A DNA stretch of 64,000 bases from Garcia nutans (Eukaryota > Streptophyta > Magnoliopsida > Malpighiales > Euphorbiaceae). The position numbers were made by a program, and so were the translations under genes. Below are positions 1-9,632 of this stretch, in pieces (position 1 is the first letter of the stretch; the number at the start of each line of letters is the position of its first letter). The DNA is taken from contig CANTUV010000032.1 in the NCBI GenBank assembly GCA_947685225.1, forward strand, positions 20,963,501 through 21,027,500, written 5' to 3'. Below the pieces are notes generated by a model that had not been told where the DNA came from, searched no databases, and worked only from the letters and a program-made list of their open reading frames with translations.

Positions 1-767
1 TATTTTTCAAAATGGGTCGAAGCCAAATCCTTCAACAAGCTGGGTGCAACCCAAATGGCTAGATTTATTGAAAAGAACCTTATCTGCAGATACGGGGTCC
101 CGTATAGTGTGATATCAGACAATGGGGTACATTTTCAAGGAGCAGTTAAGAATTTATTCTCAAAGTACCGAATCCATCATCATAGATCCTCTCCTTATAG
201 ACTAAAGGCTAATGGTGCAATAGAAGTGACAAACAAGACAATTAAGCAAATTCTGTCCAAGATGACCAAGACTTATAGGGATTGGTCAGAGATGCTTCCC
301 ATTGCTTTATGGGGTTATAGGACAAGTGTGCAAATGCCTGCTGGAATGACATCGTTCTCTTTGGTTTACGAGATTGAAGCAGTGTTACCAATTGAAATAG
401 AAATCAAGTCATTGAGAGTAGTCATGGAAGCCAAACTGCCTAAAATGAAATGGGTAATGAGCAGATACACACAGTTAGCTTAGAGAGAAGGTTAAAGGCA
501 CTGTATCATCACCAACTGTATCAAAAGAAGATAGCTCGGGCCTACAATAAAAGGGTTAAAATTAGAAAACTCAGAGCCGGGGATTTGGTGTTGAAGCAAT
601 GTAAGCCTAATGTATCTGATCCAAGAGGGAAGTTCAGGCCTAGCTGGGAAGGGCCATATGTCGTGAAACAAGTCATGAACAAAGGTGCGGTAAAGTTATC
701 AGACATGGACAGGAATGAGTTTAGTAAGCCAGTAAAGATTGACAGGTTGAAGAAGTTTTATGTATGA
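1..767 (+). pseudogene. Tat/Ogre-type integrase, C-terminal part of pol (element A)
   Basis: This is the end of a Ty3/gypsy polyprotein, entering from the left window edge. The frame opens with the strand just after the first catalytic Asp (FSKWVEA). It then shows the second DDE residue in SDNGVHF (about positions 115-135) and the catalytic Glu in ANGAIEVTNK (about 210-235). The C-terminal part (DPRGKFRPSWEGPYVVK, about 620-670) is the chromodomain-free tail typical of the Tat lineage. The reading frame shifts between about 430 and 480: frame 1 stops at 481-483 while the tail continues in another frame to the stop at 765-767. The copy cannot make a whole integrase. Downstream antisense genes, minisatellite, polypurine tract and LTR fit one element. 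Confidence 0.88.
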
Positions 768-802
768 TGTATATATAAAAAAAAGAGAAAAAAGAGTTCG
801 CT

Positions 803-941
803 AGAAAACCCAAAAAGGGTGGCCTAGGCAAAAGTTAGAGTAGTCCACTAGTTTCAAAAACCCGAAAGGGCAGGCTAGGTAACAATTAGGGCTAAATGAG
901 AGAAAATTGTCAAATAGAAAACCCGAAAGGGCTAGTTGGCA
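803..941 (+). repeat. Three diverged repeats of a CCCGAAAGGG-like unit after pol
   Basis: A short unit built on AAAACCCGAAAGGGC followed by a GGCTAGG-like tail occurs near 806-828, 856-880 and 917-938. Each copy has an imperfect inverted core (CCC...GGG). It lies directly behind the pol stop, in the 3' untranslated part of element A. The rest of 768-1139 shows no gene. Confidence 0.6.
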
Positions 942-1139
942 ACAGGAGTGATCTTGTGTATGCTGGCTTTATGTTTTGTTGTTCCCCAATTTAATAAAAC
1001 AGAATTAATGTTAAAATTGTTCTATGTGCACTGTTATAAGTATTTGACCATATATGGATGAAATAAATAAACACAATAGCAAAAGGTGATGACAAATTTT
1101 AAATGAAAAAGAAGCATCTTTTATTACTTTAATTATTTT

Positions 1140-1700
1140 TCATCCTAACAATACACTTTCTGAATTAACAAATGTAAAATCTATGGCAGTCGATAAATGT
1201 AACATAATATCCAATACACGTGGATCAATATCGCCATCAAAAGAGACAACCAAGAATTGGCCGAGCAAGCAAAGACAAAGCATACGTCCCCATGCCTTAG
1301 TAGGATCCAAATGAGAGAGACAAAAATCAATCAAGGGAGCAAGTAGAAGTTTTTCACCTCTCATCAACTGAAGAACTTCGGGTTTTGGAATTTGAAATAA
1401 CGTCTGCATCTTCTATTGAGTTTTGAAAATCAATGTGGGTAACGCCATTTGTTCATTATTTGGATATCCAAGGATGGCCTCAAATTCTTCAATCAAGGGA
1501 CATATTTCAAAGCCATTAATTTTAAATACCCTAGAATCCGTATCCCAAAAGGAAGCCACAGAATGTAAGAAGGAGTGGTCCAATTTAACATTTTGAAAAC
1601 ATTTTAAAACATTAAGTTTTGACCATGAAATTTGCTTCCAATGAATGGCATCCATATTCTTAAATAGAATTTTTATCTTCTTTAAGTGATGTTCGGTCAT
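1140..1700 (-). pseudogene. Antisense DUF7745-like ORF remnant in element A
   Basis: Two consecutive minus-strand frames (1700-1413 and 1409-1140) read as one broken protein. The first has a pattern I associate with the plant DUF7745 family: a Trp-rich start, then FWDTDSRVFKINGFEICPLI (about 1559-1500), then EEFEAILGYP. The second continues with an LLLAPLIDFCLSHLDP segment. They are separated by a stop and a frame change near 1410. Proteins of this type are usually reported near plant retroelements, and extra or antisense ORFs are known in the Tat lineage. Its function is unknown. It lies opposite to pol, 370 bp behind the pol stop. The family name is from motif memory and is moderately secure; the antisense orientation is seen directly. 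Confidence 0.55.
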
Positions 1701-2083
1701 GGTTGATGAATGAAGAAAAATTAAAATTGTTAAAGGAGTTTTTACCTTTGAAATGGAAAATATTTTGGCTTTTGTATTAAATTAGGCATGAAAGGTGATT
1801 TATGTGGAAGAAATAACCTTTTCCAAAATTGATAAGGTAAAGGTTAAGGAAAAGGACGAAACCATGTTGTGTAAGGAAAGGAATTGACGACGAATTTACT
1901 TTACCATGTTGCATTTGGTTTTTTCGATGGTGACTGTATAAATATTGAAATGTGAAAAAGAAAGTTTAATAATTATGCAGTAACGATGAAAAAAGGGTAA
2001 AAAAAGTTACAGTAAAGATGGAAATTGTATTTTTTTTCATTATTGTACAATGTATAAATAATTGATACAATATTTACATATCA

Positions 2084-4482
2084 CTAAGAGGGTGGTGGTA
2101 GGTCATCAAATAAAGCCTTGAAAAAGTCATTGCCTGTTGGAGGAGGAGGCAAATTACTCCTCCCGAGATCATCCGAACCAGGAGCACCAAAATCCCTATT
2201 ACGTTGAAGTTTCGATCTATCACGGTCCTCATCAGAAGCAGACGAAAGGATCTCATGGTCATCAGTCTGGGGGCCTCTTGATGAAGAAGCGCCAAGATCC
2301 CTCATCCTCTGAAATCGAAAGTCTCAGAAATGTTGTTCGGATTGATGATATAAATTTTCAAAATGAGAAGCCTACTAACAACTTGCAGCTAACTCTTCTT
2401 GAAGTTTCCTATTTTGTTCTTCGAGCATTAGCTGTGAGCCAAAAAGGAAAAAGGTAAGAGCATACATAATCATGCATACATATACATAAATTACCATGAA
2501 ATAAGAAACGTACCAGGTAGTTCATATCAATGCCTTGCGAATGAGATGGCATATCTGGCGGGCTAGAATGATCAAATGAAAGGGCAGTAAAAGAAGGTCC
2601 AGCCTCATGATCAAATGAACCAATAGCCTGCAACAATCATTAAAGAATAATAAAAAAAAGAAGCAGTTGCAAGGGAAAAATGGTAAAAGTTTTACCTGAG
2701 AAGTACTAGCCCCGAGAAGTGCAACAAACTCTCCTGCATCTCCATGATGTTCCTCCTCATCTCTACCCTCATTTTCTCTGGGAATCTCCCGTACACCAAC
2801 AGGAGATACATCAAAGTTCAAGAGCCTTCTTTGAATAAAATGGGCATAAAATGCACCTGGCAGATGGAGAAATGACTCAACACGATAACCATACCTAGCC
2901 GACCACCATGCATCCTCCGGCATTGACATAATATTTAGAGTATATTCTGGGCAATGCATTGGAACCCTCTGCTGCTCTGGACCGAGGAACCACTCATAAA
3001 CTCTCTCTCCGAGAAACCAGCCACCAGACATTGGGCCGACGATGACTCGGCGAGAATGTTGGAAAGATAGTGCAGCCCTCATCAAAGGAGGCCAGTTTGT
3101 CCGCTTTTCTGGGTTCCACCAGGCCAAATTCACCTGAAAAATAACATAAGGTAAGTAAACTTTCACATAAAATTTTAAAGTATACTAATATTATTTTACC
3201 TGGTCCCAAGTTAAGCGGCTCAACATAAAGCGATGAGTTTGCACATGATGAGAGCCGGGAACGTCCACATGATCGGACAATCAAAAATTTAATCTCGGAT
3301 ACCCGACCTTATCTCGGGAAATACCGGGTACCCTCACGAGGTTGTGTTCATATGCCCACGCCTACAACAACAATAAAGATCACATTCATGCAAGTAAAGA
3401 GTGGAAATGACATTGGTGGAAGAAAAATACCTCGACAACCGCCATCAAGCTGATAAAAGACTTCTTATTTCGGCAACGTTTATCAAGACCATGGTAAAGA
3501 TACATGGGACCAGCTTCACCCCAACCAGAAGATGGTACCATTCTGAAATAAGAAAGGGCATTCAACACTGACAAGTGGATGGAGGATTCAGTGCTGCCTA
3601 AGATGGTCGACCCAAGCAAATATAACAAAAATCCTCGAGCATACTGTTGGGCCGTGTCTCTGCCAACCCGTCCTTCATAGTTCATCCAATAACTATGAAT
3701 TGGCTCGATTTTTTATCTTAAAAGGCCCTTTATATGATGGTTCCATACCAATTAATTCCTGAATTTCTTCAAATGTTAAAATATCGTTGGTCAGAGGAGC
3801 CGGAACACCATCAAATCGAAGGCCGGTTATAGCAGTAAAATCGACCGGACCAATTGTCATCTCTCCAATGGGCAAGTGAAAAGTGTGGGTTGTCCACCAT
3901 TGATCTACAAGTGCCTGGACTACGCTCTGGTCTATCTGATACTCCTTCGATGGCAAATGTAAGATGAAGCTTTCAAAGCCACATTCTCGGATAATCTGCC
4001 TTACCCGAGAAGGCATTACATCGTACCATTGTCGGGCTTTGTAAATACACCCTCCAGCCAGAACAATGCAACGATCGTGCTAACACAAAGCCAGATAAGT
4101 TAATACAAGGTAAGTACATATTATCTTATCTACTTAAATTAATATATTTTTCCTTAAATTTTCTAAAAAATAAAGAGCATAATATGAAAACATAAAAAAT
4201 AAAAATAAATAAATAATAGACAAAAAATAATAAAAATAAAAATAATAAAAAAAATAATAAATGAACAAATAAAAAAATACAAATAAAAAAAATAATAAAA
4301 ATAACAAAACAGAAAGATGAAAAATCGAGAAAAAAGGAAAGAAAAATAATTATCGCGCTCTTTTGGTTAGAACTACGATGAAACGACATCCCGGCTAGTA
4401 TATCTATATTTTCATCTTCATGATGTCAAATAAACTCCAATAACTCGGCATTAGAATGAGTCCCTGACCTTGAAGCATGCAT
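2084..4482 (-). pseudogene. Plant mobile domain (PMD) gene, antisense, with introns
   Basis: A minus-strand multi-exon gene of the plant mobile domain family (aminotransferase-like PMD, as in MAIN-like and long-form phosphatase-7-like proteins). Exons joined by GT-AG signals: 4079-3431, 3361-3200, 3133-2696, 2627-2514, 2431 to about 2381, and 2308-2084; a possible first exon starts at ATG 4482. Recognisable blocks are RVRQIIRECGF, WWTTHTFHLPIGEMTI, DFTAITGLRFDG, ARGFLLYLLGSTI and RLTWDQ followed by VNLAWW. The C-terminus has a short helical LEEQNRKLQEEL stretch and a Ser/Asp-rich tail. Defects: a frameshift near 3690, an in-frame TGA at 3283-3281 where a Trp would fit, and a TGA in the presumed first exon (4428-4426). 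It lies inside element A between integrase and the 3' LTR, so it is cargo of, or an insertion into, that retroelement. Confidence 0.8.
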
Positions 4483-4576
4483 TTTTTTTGAAAAATATGT
4501 GCTAAATTTGAAAGAATTTGAGAGAATTATAGAAATTGAGAAATCTTGCTGTGAATTGAATGAAAGAACTCGTGGG

Positions 4577-4584
4577 TTTATATA
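4577..4584 (-). promoter_or_regulatory. TATA box of the antisense PMD gene
   Basis: On the minus strand the sequence reads TATATAAA, about 95 bases upstream of the presumed ATG at 4482, with a plausible leader between. This suggests the antisense gene has its own promoter rather than depending on the LTR. The inference rests on motif and spacing only. Confidence 0.5.
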
Positions 4585-4834
4585 GAGAAACGGCAAGGAA
4601 AAAAACAAAATTCAAAAGTAAGTTTTACTATCAATAGTAAATAGTGCATGAACAGTAAATTGTGACTACACAGTAAATAAACAGTAAATTCAATTATTCA
4701 ATTATTCAATTTAATCATTCAAATGCTTGCATGTGTATAAATATTTTTATATGCAGGGGGGAAGACATGCATAAAAATTAGTCAAACTTTTTGAAACAAA
4801 AAAATTATTTTTTTGCAGATAATTAAATTTTTAT

Positions 4835-5485
4835 TAGCTCGGGTTCAGAACCTAAATTTTTCTTAGGTCTAGAACCTAGAATCACTTTTAAGTCCAGAAC
4901 TTAGCTCGGGTCCAGAACCTAAATTTTTCTTAGGTCCAAAACCTAAAATCTTTTCTAAGTCCAGAACTTAGTTCGGGTCCAGAACCTAAATTATCTTTAG
5001 GTCCAAAACCTAGAATTCATTCTAAGTCCAGAACTTAACTCGGGTCTAGAACCCAAATTATCTTTAGGTCCAGAACCTAGAATCCATTCTAAGTCTAGAA
5101 CTTAGCTCGGGTCTAGAACCCAAATTTTCCTTAGGTCCAGAACCTAGAATCTCTTCTAAGTCCAGAACTTAGCTCGGGTCCAAAACCCAAATTTTTCTTA
5201 GGTCCAGAACCTAGAATCTTTTTTAAGTCTAGAACTTAGCTCGGGTCCAGAACCTAAATTTCCTTTAGGTCCAGATCCTAGAATCTTTCCTAAGTCTAGA
5301 ACTTAGCTCGGGTCCAGAACCCAAATTTTTTTTAGGTCCAAAACCTAGAATCTTTCCTAAGCCCAAAACTTAGCTCGGGTCCAGAACCCAAATTTTCCTT
5401 AGGTCCAGAACCTAAAATTGTGCTTAGGTCCAGAACCTAAAATTATCCTTGAGTCTAGAACTCGAACCGAGTCCAGAACTCAAAA
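4835..5485 (+). repeat. Palindromic minisatellite near the 3' end of element A
   Basis: About ten copies of a roughly 60-bp unit made of three self-complementary blocks: AGGTCCAGAACCT, AAGTCCAGAACTT and GGGTCCAGAACCC, each with constant core TCCAGA and varied matching outer arms. Linkers such as AGAATC and AGCTCG separate them. The array ends about 70 bp before the polypurine tract. Element H carries the same type of array at the same place. No coding frame is expected. Confidence 0.9.
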
Positions 5486-5553
5486 CCTCAACCATCTCAA
5501 AAATTAAGTCTTATTGCTTTTCACTCTCTTTCACTAAAGTCTCAGATCATTCA

Positions 5554-5567
5554 AGCAGGGGGCAAAC
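5554..5567 (+). other. Polypurine tract of element A
   Basis: The purine-rich AGCAGGGGGCAAAC abuts the LTR start TGTAAACCC at 5568. This is the expected plus-strand priming site of an LTR retroelement. Element H has the equivalent GTAGGGGACAAAAC on the minus strand. Confidence 0.75.
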
Positions 5568-5819
5568 TGTAAACCCTTAATTTTTGACCCAGTCCGGTCC
5601 AATATATTTTAATTAGTACAAAATAATTTTTGTGTTGTCCAATATATTTTAATTAGTCTAAAATAATTTTTGTTTATCTTAATTAAATAATATTTGCTTT
5701 AGTATCTAATTTTTATTAATAAAAAATAATAAAAAATCGGCGATGAAAAATTTTATCGCCGAAAGGGGCAACGGCAAAATGGCCTTGGGCCATTTCGCCC
5801 GAAGGCCAATTCGCACCAG

Positions 5820-5935
5820 CAGCCAGCTGCGGTAGTTTTTTTGCCAGCGTAATTTTTTCGTAGCAGTTTGTTTTTGCCAGCGCAATTTTTCCGCAGCAGG
5901 TTTTTTCGCCAGCAAAATTTTTCCGACACAAATTT
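5820..5935 (+). repeat. 33-bp tandem repeats in LTR A U3
   Basis: About three and a half diverged copies of a unit built on GCCAGCGCAATTTTTCCGCA, starting near 5821, 5843, 5877 and 5908. They lie roughly 100-200 bp upstream of the LTR TATA box, a common place for LTR enhancer repeats. Confidence 0.7.
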
Positions 5936-6322
5936 TTTCGAAACCTAATACAATTAGGTTTCGGTTTCCTTTTCTTAATCAATGTTATATTCCGTGAATA
6001 ACTAGACTTAACCATAAAAAATCTTCTATAAATAAGACCGAAAACAACACAAAAAGGATAGGGAAATTGGGAGGAAATTTGAGACCGAAATTGAGGAGGA
6101 AAACTTAGAAAGATTTGAAGAATTCCTTCTGGCAATGAAATCAATCAAACTAATTGAGAGAAGCAAACAAGCAATTTAATTGATCAATGGCAGCAAAGCT
6201 TGTCTTTGTTCTTGTTCATCCAAGAAGTGATTTTTTTTGTGGAACCAACAAACGGAGGTATGAATCAATTGTCTAATTTCTTCACAGTAGCTTAAAGCAT
6301 CCAATTGTTTCTTTTAATTCAA

Positions 6323-6963
6323 AAACCCTAGAACTTTAATTTATCTTTTCTAAAGCGTAAAAACTTTAATTCGTTTATTTGTTTTCCAAAAATCTTAAAA
6401 TTATTATTTTTTCTTCTTCAAAATCTTAAAACCCTAATTGAACCTGTTTCTTTTCAAAATCCTAAATTTGAGTCTATTTCTTTCCACAAACCCTAAAAAC
6501 GTCTTTTCTGTTTATATAAACTTTAAGTCATTTTGTTTATTTTCATAAAGTTTCATAAAATTATCAATTGTTTCTCCAAATTCTAAAACCTAATGCATTC
6601 TCCGAAACCCTAATTCTAAAATTCTAAAACCCTAATTCAACTCCAAAACCCAAAACAGTAAATCGTAAACTAACTAACCTAAACCCTAATTTTTAAACTT
6701 TAAAACCTTATAAACATAAATATTATAATTTTACACATTAAGCTTAAAAAACCATAATTCAGTAATCGTAACTCATAAATCTAAATGTTTTAAAGTGTCC
6801 AAACCCTAGTTCATGATTTCACTTCTCAAACGCTAATTTGGTTAACCAAAGAACTTTATCAACCTCTTAAATTCTAAAACTTTGCTTCATTTCAATTCTT
6901 TTAAAGTTCACAATAGCTAAGAATTACAAACCCTAGATAATACTAAAATTCCAAAACCCTAAA
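6323..6963 (+). promoter_or_regulatory. Cluster of telobox-like motifs in LTR A leader
   Basis: The motif AAACCCTA occurs at about 6323, 6428, 6488, 6605, 6627, 6681, 6801, 6928 and 6954, always on the plus strand. Teloboxes are known binding sites of plant TRB-type proteins. The cluster follows the TATA box, so it lies in the transcribed part. Similar motifs recur in LTR D (about 50968-51180) and, inverted, in LTR H (about 25918-26010). Binding is an inference. Confidence 0.5.
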
Positions 6964-7245
6964 CACATTAAATAAAGAATCTTAAATGGAAACAGTAGCC
7001 CTAATTTGAATTTTTATTTATTTTATTCAATTTTATATTTGATTATGCTTTGATTATGTGGTCTATTATATGCTTTAATTTATTTTCAATACTTTGTTAC
7101 TTTATTTAAGTTCAATCTTGATTTATTTAGTTTATCATGGATGGATGTTTATTTTATATTTTGATTGATATCTTTGATGAATGATTTATTTATGATGAAT
7201 GGTTATTTACTTTTATCGATTTATTTAGATTTCTAAATGTTGTAA

Positions 7246-7420
7246 GAGGTATGTTTTCACTTGGTGGGTACCTCATTAGTTAAATATCATGTAATTTAAA
7301 TTGCTTTTCTATTTTAGAACCAATGTAAAGGACATGTTTCTACCTTTCGGTGGGTGTCCTATTTAGGAATGGATTATGTAAGAGCATGTTTCCATCTTTG
7401 GATGGGTGTCCATTTATTTA
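7246..7420 (+). repeat. Three hairpin repeats in Tat LTR A
   Basis: Three copies of a stem-loop about 30 bp long share the loop theme TGTTTYCAY...GGTGGG. Copy 1 pairs GAGGTA (7246-7251) with TACCTC (7269-7274). Copy 2 pairs AGGACA (7329-7334) with TGTCCT (7355-7360). Copy 3 (about 7382-7411) has a damaged outer stem but a good inner stem, CCATC/GATGG. Related copies occur in LTRs D and H. See findings. Confidence 0.7.
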
Positions 7421-7798
7421 TTTTGCTTGGACATTGTTTTAATTTTGAATATATTGATGCTTTATTTTAATTATTGTTTGTAATATGGATAATATTGTTA
7501 TATTTAAGAATTTTATAATATTAAGACCTGTAAAGAAGGCCGGTTCCAATGAACCGGGCATTGTGGGGGTGCTGGGCCATTTCTCACCTTCCCCACACGT
7601 ACCCAACTTTTCGAACCCATTAGGGGGTTGGGGATTCCTTAGGAATCGAGTCATCCACCCCTTTCTTTTTTTCGGCCCATCCGGGTGGCGATTCCATTTT
7701 CTCCGGACTTATGTCCGTGTTCTTTAAGGCCCCGAGCCTGAACAGTACCGAAGTCACAAGAACAATTCAACCGAGAGTGGGGCAAAAATCCCCGCTCA

Positions 7799-8886
7799 CA
7801 ATGTCGAGAGAGGGCAGCCTTCGGGTGATTTATGTGACATTTTGGTGTCGATAGAGTCAGTGTATGAGTGATTGTATGACACGAGCCTTAGTATCTATAC
7901 AGGCAACCTTCGAGTGATTTATGTGACACTTGCCCCAGTGTCGAGATGGATTGAATTGATATTTATGGAATTTGAGTATTCTATAGGAACTAGTTGGGCC
8001 AACATGTGAATATGTGTGTATATATGTGTGTTTGGTTATGGTCGTGTTATGTTTTTATGTTTTATAAAATCATGAGTATTGTGGAGGGTCACATTTACAG
8101 CAGAATAAATGTATAGTGGATTGTAAGGTGGCATAATGTGTTACATGCCATCAAATTATGTATTTGAGGCTAACATCACAAATGTGGCATGTTGGTGGAT
8201 ACTATGAGTTGATGAAGATTTGAATAAATGGTGCATGATGTGTTAAAAAATTGAGCAATTTGAATTGTATGTTATGGTTATTAAATATGTACCACTAAGC
8301 TCTTCAGCTTAACGCGGTAATGTGTATCGTGCAGGCATTAGAAGTACAGACTAGGGTCAACCTGCATGTGATTGAGACTTGAAGTTGTGGGTGCTATGAG
8401 ACCAACTTGGAGAGTGATGCACAAATGTATAGTTTTTGTACTATGTAATGTGTATTTTGTATAGTAAAAATATTATATGTATGTTAAATATATTTTATAA
8501 AAGGTTATTGTGTATATGAGAATATTTTAATAAGTATTCTTAGTTGAAATATAAATTTACAAATGTACATTATTACTGTTTGAGAATTTTTGAATATGCT
8601 TGGAGAGATGATGGAGTATTGGAAATGTAATGTATTTGGAAGTGAAAATTTCTATGCAGATTGTGCTTTTGATTATTTTCGGAAATGTTCCAATTACAGA
8701 TAAAACTTTGGCAAATTTTTCATATAGATTTTTCCTTTATAAATTTATTTAATTATATTTTAACTTAATACAGTTTGGAAAAATTGATTTTACAGTGAAT
8801 TAACATACCACCCATGTATTCTATATATGTACTTTGCGTATATGAGGTATATATATTATACGTATATAGGATATGAGGGTATTACA
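7799..8886 (+). mobile_element. Tail of a chromovirus-type LTR, host of element A
   Basis: The segment ends GGGTATTACA at 8886, the LTR end type that pairs with a TGTAA start. It carries a CACTAAGC...AGCTTA block near 8290-8320, also present in the solo LTR at 21402-23912 and in LTR F. No primer site follows, so it is a 3' or solo LTR. Its left part would lie beyond element A, outside the window. Positions 8887-9105 hold nothing I can identify. Confidence 0.6.
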
Positions 8887-9105
8887 ATTATTCTAATATT
8901 GTTGTTTTAAAATTATCATTTATAATTTTTAAATAAATTTAAAAATACCATGGGGGTAAGGTGCATTCTTAGATAAAATTTTAGCTAAATTAAACATAAA
9001 TTTTAGGAAAATCTATCCTTTTAAGTACCTCATTAATTGGCAAAGTTGATAAGTAAGCATCCCTTATTCATTCTAGTTTCAAAATGAATAAGTAAACCTC
9101 ATTTA

Positions 9106-9632
9106 CCCTGTGTTTGGATGAGGTGAAACAAAGGTGGGTAGAGTTAAATAAAGGAAAGGAGGATAAACTGTGTTATTTGGAAATAGAGTAAATTAAAGTA
9201 GAAAGTTTTATGAGATTAATGGAGGGTTAAGTAGAGATAGGCATAGTTAAAAAAAGGGAAAGATGGTAAATTGTGTATTTTGGGAAGGGATTAAAATAAA
9301 GTAGGGGGTTTTATAAGGTTAATGGAGGGTTAAAAACCCTTATTTTTTTCAAACAAAATTTAGCTTATTTTGTTAGGAGGTATTATAATTTTTATTTTGC
9401 TATTTTCTCCTTATTCTAAATATTTTATTAGGTGGTACTCAATATTTTCCTATTTTATATATAAAAGGATATTTTAGTCAATAAATATTTAATCTTGCCT
9501 TCTAATACCTTTCACCCAAATAATATAAGACTATAAAATCTTTACTTTATTTAACCATATGTTCCTTTAAACATAAAAAATTAAATACTTTACCCTACTT
9601 TACTTTACCCTACTTTACTCTACCTTATTTTA
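9106..9632 (+). mobile_element. Tourist-like MITE, left part (interrupted by element G)
   Basis: The terminal repeat starting CCCTGTGTTTGGATGAGGTG matches, on the opposite strand, the sequence ending at 18727. Both ends are flanked by TTA (9103-9105 and 18728-18730), the three-base duplication of PIF/Harbinger elements. Near the left terminus, GTTAAATAAAG also repeats in the right one. Inside, a roughly 90-bp segment is tandemly duplicated (about 9158-9340). No transposase frame is present. A 9-kb retroelement splits it at 9632/9633. Confidence 0.72.

Larger units (their letters stand above)
5568..7798 (+). mobile_element. 3' LTR of Tat/Ogre-like element A
   Basis: The LTR starts TGTAAACCC after the polypurine tract and ends CCGCTCA. 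The end was fixed by LTR D, where the same end is followed by a primer site. TATA box TATAAATA at 6027-6034. Upstream of it lie a perfect inverted repeat (TCGGCGAT...ATCGCCGA, 5737-5762) and a 33-bp repeat array. Downstream lie nine telobox-like AAACCCTA motifs (6323-6963) and three hairpin repeats (7246-7420). The last 300 bases match the tails of D and H. The expected flanking duplication is CAATG (7799-7803), but its partner is outside the window. Confidence 0.85.

Noticed and set aside
4126..4389. Phe/Leu-rich frame resembling a membrane protein
   Set aside because: It translates an A-rich intron of the antisense PMD gene.
4835..5485. Regular repeats and spacers that might suggest a CRISPR array
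   Set aside because: Spacers are not unique, units are diverged and self-complementary, and the setting is a plant retroelement.
7485..7727. Frames on both strands near the end of LTR A (also 51930-52121 and 25188-25379)
   Set aside because: They fall in the conserved tail of the Tat LTR and recur in each copy as non-coding sequence.
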